64,000 bases of DNA, taken from positions 6,255,301 through 6,319,300 of the forward strand of contig OX030957.1 in NCBI GenBank assembly GCA_943735955.1, in the 5' to 3' direction. The DNA comes from Piscicola geometra. Lineage: Eukaryota; Annelida; Clitellata; Hirudinida; Piscicolidae. Of the stretch, positions 44,000 to 62,759 are shown piece by piece. Below the pieces are notes generated by a model, which did not search any database, was not told the origin of the DNA, and was given only the letters and a program-made list of their open reading frames with translations. The position numbers and the translations under genes are program-made. How positions within the stretch are numbered: the first letter of the stretch is position 1; each line of letters opens with the position of its first letter.

Positions 44000-46040
44000 A
44001 GTTTTATGAATCTTTCAAGTATGTCAAGAACTGTACATTACAGTATCATTAATGAATAGTTTACTAAACTTTTGTATCTTATAATTGTCAGACTCAAATC
44101 AGTAGTAAATTTATTTTTTTCTTCAAATTTAGGAAGTTTTTTTTCTTCAAAATAGTTAGGGATTATGAGGAAACGAAGAAAATGTGTTACGCTGAAACCA
44201 ATACACTCACTTATATAGGTTACAGTTAAAACGCGTAATCAGGATTTTCGTGAAAGACCTGAAAATCAGAGAACTCGTTCAAGGTACGAATATTGTATTT
44301 TAACCGAATAGTTGTGCTCAAGCCGAATACGAATCGTGGTCAAGTGTTATTCGTTGAATTCAAATGATTAGTATTTCAGATAATTATTTTCAAGGCATTT
44401 CTCTCTGTCTAAAACTTCACTTTTTTATGTTGATTGTTTTTAACAGATATTTTAATTAAACTATTTTAAGAATTTTTTTCTGAATGTTGTGTTATGTGAG
44501 GGCGTGTAAATTATTTTTTTCATTTGAATACCTGCTTAAAAGTCCAGGTCAGTGCTTCAGTACATTATATTTAATAATTTGCCGTAAAATAACAATATAT
44601 TCACACAATTTTAAATATTTGTTTTTCAAATGTCCGCATTTTTTCTCAATTAATTTCAATATTTTAAATTTATAAATATTGAAGTTTTTTGTTTCATTTC
44701 TATCTATTATTTCTAATTTGAGTCAAATTAAGTTATTCATAATATTATAGAAATACAGTTACGATTATTATGATTGTCCACCATAATTATTACTATAGAG
44801 TCTATAGACATTATAGTTCTAAAGATTTATGTTTAAACTGAAGAGTAAAAAATAAATATTTTTCTAGATAAATGATGGTGTCTGAACATTATGAGTGTCC
44901 GAAAAAACGGATTTCTTACGGTAAGCAGTTTCTCTAAAGTTGTTAAATTCGTTTTTCCAAATTATATTTCCATAGAAAATTCAAGTAAAAAAAGTCATAA
45001 TAAAAAGTTTAATTAGTTTTATTCAGTTTTTCATTCCTTTTCATCGTAAGTTTTAAATATAAATTAATCCGCAGATTAATTCATTCGTTTATCAATTGTA
45101 TTTCTATCGGTTCTAATTGACATTTATATTATATAATTATTTCAAATTTCATAAATATATAAATTCTAAAAATATATGCACGGAAGTAGCGAGAACTGTT
45201 CCTTATAATAGGATGAAAATGATATCGACCCAGGTATCTAAAACATAATCAAGCCATTTCTTAATTACTTTTCCATGTTTCCTCACACGACTCAAAGAAA
45301 GCACATTTTCCGTAGCTTGAACGAGTGAATGTTTCCAATGTTAGAGTTTTTATTGAACTTTCGATTAAGATATTTTGTTTCTGGATTTTTTGAATATTTA
45401 AAATGTTAGTTTGCGGGCTTGTTACTTTTAATTAAACATATTTATTAATATTTTTTATAAATAAATAATAGTTTTCAATATTTTGTTTGTAGTAATGTTT
45501 TTTTATTTAAAAACATTTATTGAATATATGCCCGTTAGTAGAACCTACTTTTTGAGAGAAATTAACTTTTAAACTGTTCATTTAAATTTTTAAATGCTAA
45601 AATGATGTCACAAATATATATCCAAAAACCCCTTTCAAGAATAAAAAGTATTTAAAATTAATAAATTATTTTTTTTCTTCAAATATAGAATATTGATATT
45701 ATTCATCAGATAAATTCAATACAATCTGTCTACATATAATTATATTATATTAAGACTTAATAATTAAGTGAATATTTGACTAAATATTTTAGTGATCATT
45801 ATACTTTAACCACCACAGTTCTATCTTGGGCATTTTCAGCGTTTTGTCTGAGGTAAAAGTTAACTTTATAACAAAGGCGTAGTTTGAATTGTTCAGTATT
45901 GACATCTTATGATTAAAGATGAAAATATCCTTTAAATGAGTATTTTTTTAAATTCATTTAATTGTCAATAACTAAATATACATTTTCATATGCACTCAAT
46001 AATATATCAAAATAATACTTATTTTATAAAAATATTACTA
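44000..46040. other. AT-rich region between PDE1 and SERAC1
   Basis: Two kilobases of very AT-rich DNA with no recognised exon. It should contain the PDE1 promoter on its left and any 5' exons of SERAC1 on its right. I could not identify either. Confidence 0.4.
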
Positions 46041-46049
46041 TTTATTCAG

Positions 46050-50760
<4,711 letters not shown>

Positions 50761-51094
50761 TGCATGCAAAGAATTGCAAGCGTATTTACATTTTAAAATT
50801 TTTTAAATAAAAAAGCAGCAGTATTACAGACTAAAGAATATTATTTTTGAAGAATCAATTAACTTTGGTGTATTATATAGTCTATTGAAAGTGGATATCG
50901 AACGCCTGAGTAAAGGACTGCCTCGCTTTGTACAGCTGAAAATAAAAATGTGTATTTCGATCCGTTATTTTATAGCAAAAGGGGATGCTTGCCACGATAT
51001 TTAACAATTACACTTTAATGAACAATGAGATGTTTCAATAAAATTTAATGTGAAAAATCTGAAAGATTAATCGTATTCAATTTGAATTTTGATG

Positions 51095-52944
51095 CTATCT
51101 TTTTTGATCTCCCAAGTCCTCTATTGTGTCTTCATCAATCTGTGAGGTGTAAATAAAATAAATAAATGAATTTTCGCAGCAATTAAATATTTTCAGACAG
51201 ATTTATGCATGGTAAAGTAATCAACACTAATGGACAAAGAATGTACGCAGTTTAAAAACATAGATTAATACTTATTGCATCATCATAGTAAAGAAAATAT
51301 TGAAATCTATGATAATAAAACATATTATATAAAAAATATTGTAAATACATTCAAAATTAACCCAGCCCTGAAAATACTTTTCACTACACTTATAAAGTGC
51401 TAACAATCGACACCAACAGTTACTACTAGCTCAAGTCTAAAAATGCTCCATCCATAAAGTCTCAAGCATCGACATGAGCGCCTACCTCGGGCCACTGCGC
51501 GGTCAAGACGTCAAACAGTTCGTCCTTCACGTCCCCCTGAATGACTATCTCATCGTCTCCGGTGACACTGCTGCCACAAGCAAACCTGCTCCCGAAGAAT
51601 TTGCTAGCTTTCTTTAGGTCGATCTCTGTGTTCGTGTTGGGGTTGGTGTTTTTGGTGTTGTTGTTGGGGTTGTTGTGATGTTGTTGTTGTTGGAGGCTTT
51701 TTGATGTTGTTGGGGTTGATGTTGATTTGATGTTGGTGATGTGGTATTGTTGTTGCGTAAAGAGAACTTTGAATGGGTAGTCTTTAGGTTAAGAATTAAA
51801 AACAGCTGTAAAGAATTGATTTGAAGTTGTAATGTCACTGAAAAAATTATACTAATATAAATTAAATTAATAAACATGATTTATAATATTTAATTTATAA
51901 AAGAATTATAATAAATTAGGAGCAGTACCATATGTGGTGAGGCCTGAAACAATCGTCACAAACTTCTTCTTGCCTCTACTTGACCTGTGGAGGCATGAAT
52001 GGTTTTGTCAATGCACACATACGCACATAAGAAGGAAGTTGAGTTGGAGTTGAAGAATTTTTTATTTAAATGAGCTGAGAAATAAAGCATACTGTCCATT
52101 ATAAAGTATGCACAACTTAAACATATTTGATAAAGAAATTGTATGCAATCGTTACTTAATGAGACATGTGCTGGTAAAAGTTAAAAGACTACCTTGAAAG
52201 ACATATTCTCTTTTCCACTTCCTGTTTCTGTTTCGTTTTGATCTGTGCCTTCCCGCCTCTTGTCTGTCTCTTTTTCTTGTCTGCTTCTCCAGCCCCTGTG
52301 GAGTCTTCTGCTGGAATTTGATGCTCATTTAGTGAAGAATTTACACTTTTAAATTTGTATGTAAATTGTTTTTTATGAATAAAACTTGGTTTATTAACCA
52401 AAAACTTTAATGTAAAAATATAATAGAGTATGGAAGCATAATAGACAAATGAAAAATGCTTGAACATGCTTCGAATTTCTAAGAAAGTATGCTACCTATG
52501 AGTAAGTCTTTGACATCATCGGCTAGATGCATTTCTGCCCATAACTTTGCCTTTTCATAACTCGGGTGATATTCACAGTACTGTCGCAAATACAGTATAA
52601 AACAGGTTTGAATGAAATAACATCTGATGAAGAGCTGTGAACTAGATTAGAATGAAAAGCTCAAATGCATTAAAAATAAATCAACCATTAAATATATAAT
52701 ATACTAACTTCCAAAGGCCAGCCATCACAAACTGAAAAGATAGATATTCATCCTTTTATCAAAAAAATGGACAGATAAAAATAATGAAAGTAATAATAAT
52801 AGCAAAAGTAATTTTTACAAGTAAATAATTTATTAAAAATAACTGACTATCAGCAGGGCAGTACACCACATTGACTGGATATTTGACACCAGGAATAGGA
52901 CCTGTATAAGGCAAAAAGGATTTTCCTTCTCCAGCTTCTGCCAT
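51095..52944 (-). CDS. DENR: Density-regulated protein (translation re-initiation/recycling factor), 7 exons
   Basis: DENR pairs with MCTS1 on the 40S subunit for re-initiation and recycling. Exons (minus): 52944-52848, 52731-52709, 52580-52496, 52310-52193, 51984-51929, 51625-51486, 51139-51095. Phases agree, giving 187 aa (human 198). Recognisable segments are YPVNVVYC plus [17 protein letters not shown], the Cys/His-containing N-terminal motif that contacts MCTS1. A Lys/Arg-rich linker ([16 protein letters not shown]) follows. The SUI1-type fold carries [29 protein letters not shown] and [12 protein letters not shown], and the tail is [12 protein letters not shown]. Exon 2 is a 23-nt micro-exon. 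The gene converges on SERAC1, with stops about 335 bp apart. Confidence 0.93.
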
Positions 52945-52959
52945 TTCTGAATGGTTTAA

Positions 52960-53800
52960 GTTTAGAATGTAATGATGGGTCTTTTCATTTGGTTGAACAT
53001 GAAATTATTTACAACATGTTAGCCAAATCTTGTTTAAAAATTAACATTTTTGAGTAAAATAAGTTTTAAAAAAACTAATTGAAATATTTAAATGAAAAAA
53101 AAATTTTCTTAAAAGTTTCAAAATTATTTTTACAGAACTCTTTTGACAAAATACAATTGAGAAACAAACCTTTAAATGGGAATTTAGGCTTTGAAAGTAA
53201 ATGAAAAGTAATTTTTTATAAATGAAGTTTTTAATAGTTACTTTTTTTTCTACCAAAATATTATTTTTTGTATTTATTGACAATATATGTCTCAAGTTTC
53301 CATCGTCTATTTATTTAACAAGAAAGTTATTAAATTCGTTCAATATTTAAAAATTCAAATAAAATTCCAAAAATTTGGTTTTAATTATAATTAAAATGGT
53401 TATAATTAGCAAGGGTGGAAGACCACACTAATGACAGTGGTTGTGTTCTAATCCTGGAATGCCAACATAATTTCCCGTAAGAGATTAACTTGCTCCAATG
53501 AATTTCGATGTTATAAAGCTTTTTTTGAGCTTGGTAAACCAAAATGAACCCGAATTAAATAATTTTCTCTTCTATAATTATGATACATTTATTCTAATAA
53601 GAATAAATAAAATCAAAATATCTCCATTTTTATTCATATAATTACTTTTCAACTATATTAAAACAGTGGACAATTATAATGACATCGTTAAAACTTTCAC
53701 AAAAACATGATTAATTGAGTTAAAATGAAGCTGATCAAACATGAGGCTAAGAAATTATTTATCTAAACTAAAGGCACTTTAAAAAGACTTCAGCTAAATG
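52960..53800. other. AT-rich spacer between DENR and SEL1L3
   Basis: No recognisable exon or repeat. It should contain the DENR promoter and the SEL1L3 3' UTR, both genes being on the minus strand. Confidence 0.4.
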
Positions 53801-53807
53801 AAAAGTA

Positions 53808-56800
53808 TTAGTATTGGATGTTGTAAGGTCTGGTTTGTCTTTGATGAATGATGTTGAGAGATGCAACGCAGATGACAGCCACTACGCAAAAACTGAAAAC
53901 CCTCTGAGGTGTTTGTTTGAAAATATGGCTATTAAGTAATTTGAATATAACTTAATGAAATATCATAAAATGACTGAGACTTTTAAATTGGTGTTCGTCA
54001 AAGTGTCTTCAGGATGAATATATTTTAAAGCAACTTATATCTTTATCTAAAAAAACAAATTATTTTCACGGAAAATTCAACAACTGAATCTTTTAAAATA
54101 GTTATTTTACAAATATATGAAGTGCTACCTTGTAATGAAGGTTTATCAAGCTCAAGTAGTACGTGAATGCAACTCTGAAAAGACCGAAAGTGCAAGGCAG
54201 GTAAGATTCTTGATTGTATGAGTCTTGACATCTGTGAGATATGGTGATATGGAAAATGATATGCTGGGGTTAGAATAAGATTTTAAAAAAATTAAATCAC
54301 ATAGGTTACTTTATTAGCAGGCTTTATAATGTATTTAATTAAAGTACAATCTATGTTATTAATAGGAATTATATACGAGCCTAGCAAGAAGGTGGAAGGA
54401 GAGTAGAACATTATCTTTCTGAATAGCTACAGGAACACTCAATCTGCTCAAAATGTATTCGTTCAGACGGATTCCGTCGTTGCTTAGCATTGCCAAATTG
54501 TAAAGCCCCTGTCAATAAGAAAAAAGAGTTTATAACTGTCTATTAAGTATTTTCCAACAGATATAAAGTATTTAAAAATTATGATTTTATATTTAATCAT
54601 TCAAAGCACCTGTGGATCCCCGCTAAGAGCAGCAGCAGCATACAATTCAATTGCAGTTTTGGTGTCATTTCGGCCACCGATTCCATGGTAGTAGTAGTAG
54701 TGTGCCATCTTGTTCCAAGCTGTGTAAAAAGAAATTTATTTGTGTCTCGTTTTTTTAGAAAATGATAAAATGCTAAATTAATTAGTACTGTGTATGTTCT
54801 AGAGCACCTATCCAAGTCTTCCTATTTATATTCCTAAATTATATTATTTCGTATTTCAGTATATTATGGTGACTGAATATTTTTTCAAGAAGTTTTTAAA
54901 GACCCACCATAAGGATCGACGTCTTTTGGAGCCCGTTGAATGGATAGGTTGTAGTGCCTCCATACGCATTCCTTTTCCAGGTACTTGACATATCCGCCCT
55001 TGATCAATAAAATATTATTCAAATTGAGTTAATTAAAATTGAAAGCTTTAGTTTTCATACATTTTATAAGAATTTTTGCAATGTATCTCGATGTATTATT
55101 CTCTACTCCATCGAAATGTATAATTTTATTAAATTTGAAGAAAGAGCGCTATAGAAATCTATTTGATTGATTGAAAATTGCAGCTCAATGTATTTAAATA
55201 ATGTAGAATAGTTCTTACATGGTCTTCTTCGCATATGTAAGCAAGATTGAAGTTGGCCACTTCGACTCCAGTACTGGCTGCCATCAAATAGTACACCAGG
55301 GTAGCAAACCTTTTTTACAATTGTTTTTTTATGCTAAAATTTTCTTAAATATATTTAATTTCATTAGTTCTAAATCTCATTAATTAATTGAGTAATGTTA
55401 AATCTATTAATTTAAATTAAAACACGATTGTTAATAACTTAGAGAAAAACGAATTAATTTTTTACCAGTTATGTTTCTTGTAGGCTTTAAGGCCCTTGAA
55501 CAGCAGTCTGCCAACGCCAGGATTCTGTTCAGCCACGTGTCTCATCCAACTGTGACATTTTAGAAAACTTCATTATAATTGAAAAAATTAAATTTTATTT
55601 TTATTTATCTTTTAACTGTTTCCCCTTTATTCCTATATAGGATTTAAAATTCTTGTTGTTTTTAAAATATAAACATATTTTTTCTGCTTTTACATATAGT
55701 AAAAATTCTGTTTATAGTTTTAATGATAATATTTAGTGTATTTTAATTAAAAATAAAACAACATAAAAGTCAAATTAACAAGCTATAAAGCGTAAAACAA
55801 CTAAAAATTCAATTTAAATATGAAGCGTCATTTATCATTTTGACATTTAAAATTTCACATTTCAACCAATCAATTGAATTTATATAAAACTTTTCATAAA
55901 TTCAAAAACAATCTTAAATAAATCTTCAAAAAAGCCAGACAAAACAGACGGCCACAGACCCAATAGCGAGTTCCAGGTTTCTGATGATTCTTGGGTGGCC
56001 TCTCATGTTGTACATGCCGATGAGAATACTCGCGTCAAACTGACCCCTCAGAGCTCCTGCTGCCAGGTAGTCCCAGGCTTTCACCTTCGAGTCAAGTTTT
56101 TTTAATTAAAATTATTAAAAAATATTGTTATTAAATTCCTCTTCCCTTTCAATTTTTTAAATACAGCGAATTCTTCATACCGTAATGTATACCTTAATTT
56201 GAGTTTCAAGAAATGAAAAATGCGTTTAGTCCGCAATGTAAGAAAATCGAATGTGGACTTTTGAAACTTTTAATTAGCCACAGGAATTTATTCAAATAAA
56301 ACACACTTCAGAATCCAATCTATTAAAAAAATTAACTTTCAAAAAAAATTACAAGAAACCTTGTCGACTGGGGAATCAGGATAAATTCCGCGTAAGAACA
56401 TGTAGGCGATGTTGTAGGCAGCGTCCTTGTTGCCGAGTTCGTGGGACTTGTGGAAGAGCAATGCTGCTTCTGAAAAGTTGCCCACATTCTCCATGTAGTA
56501 CCAACCTTTTTAAAGAATAGGAAAAAAATATTTTTTCTGTTAATTTTTTGTTTTATTTATGAAACAAAATTATGATTGAAGTTATGAATTTATTTTATTT
56601 TTATGTATATGCAAACAAATTATAAGATAACGAAAGTAGAAAAAAAAGTTAAGACCCATTTTTGAGATATAAATCTCGTTTTGATTAAAAATACTATATA
56701 TAAAAAGAACAGTAAACAAAAAACCTTCTGGGGCGTATACATTAATTGAATTTCATATTTGCTCTTTTACGCTTTTAAAACTTTCTTAAAAGCTAACAAG

Positions 56801-59800
56801 TCATCTTCATAAACATTGGTTATGATCAAGGTAAATCAAATGAAAAGTTTTTAGGAAAGGAACCGAAAAGGCATTTAAACGAGGGTTTATGTTTGTTGAT
56901 TGAGAGGTCGTAAAGAAGTTTGACTTTCCAACGGTAATAACTACCATTAAAGTACGTAAAAAAGAAGAAATTAAAACTATGATAAAATCTATGTAACTTT
57001 TTAAATAAAATTAAATGAAAATTAGTTTTAAATCTTTGAAATTACCTAGTCTACACTGTGATAGTCACATTCAAAGCATACCAAGAGTGTTGAGGGCTTG
57101 GGGATAGCCGAGATCCGCAGATTTCGTGAGCACGTTGACTGCTTCTGTGACGTTTTTATTCACTCCATGTCCCTATGTGCGTTAAGGATAAATTTAATCT
57201 TGTCTAAATAAGCACCCAATTAGTTAAAAGTTGTTATAATAGTTGTAAAAGAAAATAATTAAATTATATTAATTAGATTAATTAATAAAAAATTGTTTTC
57301 TAGCAAGAGAAGAGGGTTCACGGACCTTTAGAAGAATGATTCCATAGTCATAAAGAGCAGATGGCTCGTTGAGCTGGGCAGCCATTCGGTAATACTCCAC
57401 AGCTCTAACCACGTCCCGTTCCAAGCCGCCCGAACCCCAGTAATACATCCTCGCCATAGTTTGCTGTTGTGAGGCGAAGAAGTGGTATTGTCCTTTGGGA
57501 ACTTTTTAATGAAAGCATAATTTATTGTATTATTTTATTTATATAAAATAATTATTCAAAAATAGTGTGTAAGTTGATGCAGAATTAACCCAAATGAAAA
57601 ACTCACGATAGCGCCAAAATCTCCTTGGCTGGCTCGGAGTCTCAGGTAAGTGACCACCTCACCATCCTCTTCCGTCTGCTCGTCCACATCGTAGTGGTTT
57701 GTCAGTCTAACCATCTCTGTGTATACCTGTATGTGCGTTTGTATTGTGTGTGAGTATGTGTTTGTATGTGTGTGTAGGGGGGTGTTTTATAATTATCAAT
57801 ATTTTTGATTTTAATCATATTGTCTTGTACTTGAAGTATTTTATTAGACATAATTACAAAATATTCTGTTTATAGACACAAAATCTCAACAAAACGAAGA
57901 TAAAACTGCTTAATTTTTTCTCATTATACTTCCAAAACATTCTCCCATAACTAGAAGGTTTTAAGCTCACATCATTCCGGTTGTGCACTTCCAAATCTCT
58001 ATTCGTCATGTCCGCAACGGCTTTAAAGTAAACTGGAAAAATAGTGAGCTCATGTTTTAAAATTTATTTTTCCCAAAAAAGCAAAGTAATTAAGTTGGCA
58101 TATTTATTAAGAAAAAAATTAATTAAAAGAATTCTTTTGCACCATAAGCTTGCTCATGATCCACCGGAAATCCGTCTAATCCGTGGACGTGTTTGTTACC
58201 TAGCGACAGCAAACACAGCCTATTTCCTTCTAAACCTCCATCCATCAAGTACGAATGTGCCTATAACAAAAATGTGAAAAGTATATAACACCAAATAAAT
58301 AATGTAACAATAGTAAAAAATAGGAAAAAAAATATAAACATAAAAAAGAATGAAGAAAATGCAAAGAAGAAATAGCTCATTCCCGAATAATTAAAACTCT
58401 GACTTGTATTTCCTGGGAAGGGATGGTTAGGCCGTAGTTGAGAAGAACTGCTAGCATGAAAGTTGCATCATGGTTGCCAAGACAACTACTCTGTTTCAAA
58501 AGAGAGATCGTTTGGTTCGTCTTTTTGGCGCCTTTCTTTTTCTGCTTTGTGGTTGAATAAACCCACGTGAGCTTTAAGAAGTAATATTGCAAGTAGTTTT
58601 GATTTAATATTAAATATATTGTAATAAAAAGCATAAAATGAGATAAATATATTCCAATTAAGGCAGCAAAATAAAAATAATTACGACCAAGTCGGTATTT
58701 TTTTAGTATAAACAAAAAATAGAAACACACCAAGATGAATTCTGCTTCTTCGTACAGGTAGTCAGCAAGGTCAAACTTGCTCAAGCGTAAACCTTGGTTG
58801 ATGAAGATGAGGATAAAAATAGAAACTTTAAAAAAATTAACAATTTAATTACTACCATCAAAACACCATTTCCCGAAGAATAATTCACTTACCATTTCTC
58901 GCATGCTTTTTAAGGATTGAATAAGCGATGCCATAATGTCTTTTTTTATGTAACATGACAGCTGGGCTCTCAAGGGGGCCGCTTGTGAGATGCTTTTGTA
59001 GAAAGGGATTTGTGAGGACCATGCAAGTAGCTGTAAATGGAAGGTTTAATTAATTTTATTAGCAATTTTTTTATTTAATACATAAAATAATCATTTTTAT
59101 ATATAATCAAATGTTTTGTTTGTAATGTTTACATAATAGATTTAAATCGTTTGAACAAGATGAAATGGTTGAAAAATTTAACTTATTATTATATATAAAA
59201 AATTTAAAAAAGATAAGCGATTTTACTTTTTTCGAGCCGTTTAATGTGTTTTTTGTAGAAGATGCGAGTGAGGTAGTCCAGATGCTCGTTATAGCGTTCA
59301 CATCTTGCTTCTCTTTGTGTCAGCTGCAGTCTCATCATCACGTCATCCTTTCTTATTGCTGGAACCTTTGATTTATGGAAAACGTTATATTTTTGTAACC
59401 CTAAAAACAAAGTAATTCAATTTTAGAAAATTCGTTTTTAAACGTTAAATTTTATAAAACTAAAAATACGATTGAAAAACGTCAACGAAAAAAATGTAAG
59501 CACCTTAAAATGAAATCTTTAAAAAAAACCTGGTCAATACTGATGGCTTTCATTCTGTAGAAGAGGGCCTGTCCTATATAGCCTTGGAAGGATGCACCCA
59601 GTTCGGAGCCTCCGTAAACGAAGAGACCAACCGTGTCATCGAAATAAAATGGAGAGTCTCTTTGGATTCTGGCGAGTGTTACAAGACTGAATAAAGTATC
59701 TTTGAGTTTAAATATAATTAATAAAAAAATATTTTGCGTGCATTCTTTGAAGGCTTGAAAAGACTTAATAATTTAAAATAAAATAAAAATTGAAAGTAAA

Positions 59801-62586
59801 TTTACATTTCAATTTATAGTTTTGTTTGTTTTATCTAAGCTGAATTTATTCTCAAATTGAGGTTATCTCAACAATTTCTAACTTTAAGACAGTTAACAAA
59901 ATATTACCTAATTATTCGTGTCCAACCAGTGAGGAAGCTGTCTCCATAACCAACTGTTACATTACACTGTAAATTTAAAAAAAAAGAATCAAACTCAAAA
60001 TCACGAAAAACATGAAATATCAAAATAAACAAAACTTAGTTGAAAACTAATGTTAAATGTTTTCAAAACGTAAATGGAAAAAATTAAATTTTATGATTCA
60101 TAAATACAATGAGTTTATGAATTCTCAAACAACTGAAAAGCCATAAAAACGTTTTTAAAATCTATTTATTTTTTAAACAATTGAAGGTAATAAATAAATA
60201 ATTTATTTCAGTCAAATCATTTCAATTTCAACTAATCTAATAAATTAAAAATAATCTAAAACGTTAAAAATAATTCGAAGATTTCTGAACCCCACACCAC
60301 CTGAGTCGGAAGACAAGACAGCAAAAGGCGAATCCACTGTCTCTTGGGAAGCACACTGGTACTTTCATCCACCACGGACGAACCATCCTCCATCACCAGT
60401 TCCACTGATAACTCACCTGTGCAGCAGGTTAGACGCTTCAAGTTTGTCTAGGGCTTAATTTGTTTAGAAATTGCACTAAATTTATATCTTAATTTTGTTT
60501 TTATTCTGAAGAGCCGATTCCTCAAAAAAAATTAATATTTTAAAAACTAAAAAAATGAATAATATTTACACGTTAAAATTTCACATAATTCTATGCACCA
60601 CCTTTCTGATTGACTTCAAGCCTGGGCGTGGCGTAGTTGTCATCCCACGTGATGTGCTGCAGGATGCTGCATCGGTCACGTGAACAGTGCTCGTGCAGGT
60701 ACAACCACACGACAAAGCTGAATCTAGGAGGATGGAGTTAGCATGTGGTTTTAGTAACTGTCATAGAATTCGTTTCAAGAGTCGTAGATATCTCTAAAAC
60801 TTTAAAAAAAGCGTTTTGCGCTGTTTATATGACAAAAATATTTTCATAAATATGTTAATATTTATTTAAAAAATTAAAATGTTATCATACGTAGTTTCAA
60901 GATTTTAAAGTTAGCATTAAAAGCTGGCTTTTTGAATATTGTGCCTCTCAAAAAATTAAACTAAATATAATAAATATATCTTTTTAAGCTTTTTAGGTTC
61001 ATAATTTAATTTTTATGCATTTAAACATTTAAAAACCCAAATCCTCACTCTGGACGTGTTATATTTTCTAGATGTTTCCTCTTCAGAAAAGCGCTTTGAA
61101 AGGGCCGATAGACTCTGTGTACTCCTGTGTTGAAGCCACTCAACGCCACCGGGAACTTGATAGCTTTCGATATTTCTTGATTGAGTTGATTTGAATTTAA
61201 ATTAAATTTAAAATATAGTTGATTATGGATTTTATAGCAGTCAATGGTTGTTTTTAACAACCATCTTTACCATGTTACTACCTTCTTCATAAGAGCAAGT
61301 TGGCCGAAAAGTTAATTTTTTCCACTTGTAAGTTGTTTCTGAAAGCCAATTTTGGCATGCTGAAGAAGGTCTTTCTGGTCTTTCGAACGGTTTCAAAATT
61401 TTCAAGGATTCCAAAAACACGGTAGCGTTTTTGCTGCTGCTAGTTTGATTGTCTTTTCTGTTAATGTAATCTCCGATTTGCCCTTTACCTTTCAGTCTAA
61501 TGTAATCTAATTTCGATATAAGCCATATCTTTAAAGTAGCATTTTCAATGTATACCGAGTACCTGATGCAAAATATTTGTGAATTAAAAAAAAAGTATAA
61601 AAAAAATGGAGTGAGGTTTTCTATTTTTACCAAACGCCAAAGGTCACCTACCTATTAGAAGGCCCAGGCTTATAAGCCAAATATCTGGGAAGTTTGAGTC
61701 GAACAGTGTGTTTATTAATAGAATTCGAAAGAGAACATTTGATGGTTTTTCTGAAAACCTTCACTTCAATGTTGTTTTCTTTAGTTACAGTAATGTCCAC
61801 GCCTAACCTGGTCACAAAAAAGCTTCCATTAGAAATTTAAATAATATTTTTATAGTATAGGATATTGCTTTATGGTATAATCAAAGAGTAAACAATATTA
61901 ACCTGCCTTCTGAGACGTTACACATGGCGCTGAAACTGAGCGGAGCATTATCGAAATAGACTTTTGGCACTTGTAGGACTTTTAACCAGCCTGAAAATCC
62001 ACTACCAGGATTACTTTCCACGACATCTTCCACTTTTTCATTCGTGGCTTGTGATGATTTTTCATGCAAAGAGATTCCATCTCGAAGTTTCCCTATATAT
62101 TTATTCTAAAAAGAAAGTATAATTATAAATTTTTTATATACATTTCTGGCTTTTTACCTTCGAATTGTCTCTAGACACTTTTATTCCTACTACTTATGGC
62201 ATATACTGAAACGTAGCTGAAGTATCAAGTTAATGAATTTACGGCCATGGACTTTTTGTCTTTAAGCTTTTGAGCCTCAAGGCACAATAAATGAGGCAAA
62301 CGCAATGAGAGATAAGATATGGTTTTAATTTAAATAGAGCCCTTTTGCAGTAAAAAATTTCTATGATGTTTATCTATACTTAGTGTGTTAAAGTTGAAGT
62401 TATGTTAAAAAGTAGTTATCAAATATATTATTGAAAAATCATATATATTTTTGGGAAAGACCAAACAAATGAATTATTTATTAATTTATTTAAATAACTT
62501 AAATCATTGTATTAAAATGGTAAACCACCACTCACTTCTACAATCTGAATGACGATAGAAAAAACAATTAACAAAACCAGTTTCAT
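53808..62586 (-). CDS. SEL1L3: SEL1L3-like membrane protein with SEL1 repeats, 27 exons
   Basis: About 1060 aa; human SEL1L3 has 1132. Exons from 62586: 62586-62536, 62105-61903, 61807-61652, 61562-61282, 61175-61049, 60723-60602, 60416-60301, 59966-59908, 59668-59530, 59365-59227, 59030-58893, 58792-58731, 58490-58404, 58260-58143, 58032-57971, 57726-57607, 57463-57326, 57172-57082, 56505-56360, 56084-55960, 55549-55466, 55309-55219, 54998-54908, 54719-54610, 54508-54381, 54231-54129, 53903-53808. Start MKLVLLIVFSIVIQIVE is a signal peptide. A LamG-like ectodomain follows (FSFVVWLYLHEHCS, VGLFVYGGSELGASFQGYIG). SEL1 repeats run from about exon 13 to 25 (GNHDATFMLAVLLNYG, YYRMAAQLNEPSALYDYGII, ALLFHKSHELGNKDAAYNIA). 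The C-terminus has one membrane helix (FCVVAVICVASLNII). Cellular function is poorly known. The donor after exon 25 appears to be GC, or a shifted acceptor is used. Confidence 0.9.
55140..55180 (+). repeat. Short LINE 3'-end remnant in a SEL1L3 intron
   Basis: Contains gagcgctatagaaatctatt followed by gattgattg, a diverged remnant of the same LINE 3' terminus seen in the SLC46 units. Confidence 0.5.
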
Positions 62587-62759
62587 AATATACAATTAAA
62601 ACTAAAAAATAAATTTTTGAGAAGTTAGTAACCCATGCAACTATCAACAAAACAAGCCTTGCTAGTATTTCTGTTAAAAGTCCACGTATTAATTTCCTTA
62701 ATAACAATAAAACAAACTTGCTAAAAGTTGTCATTGTTTTCTTTTGAAGTCTTTATATG

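Noticed and set aside
62504..62734. Longer 76-residue start for SEL1L3
   Set aside because: The frame of this ORF runs through the GTGAGT donor. The internal ATG at 62586 gives a compact signal peptide that splices in phase to the next exon.
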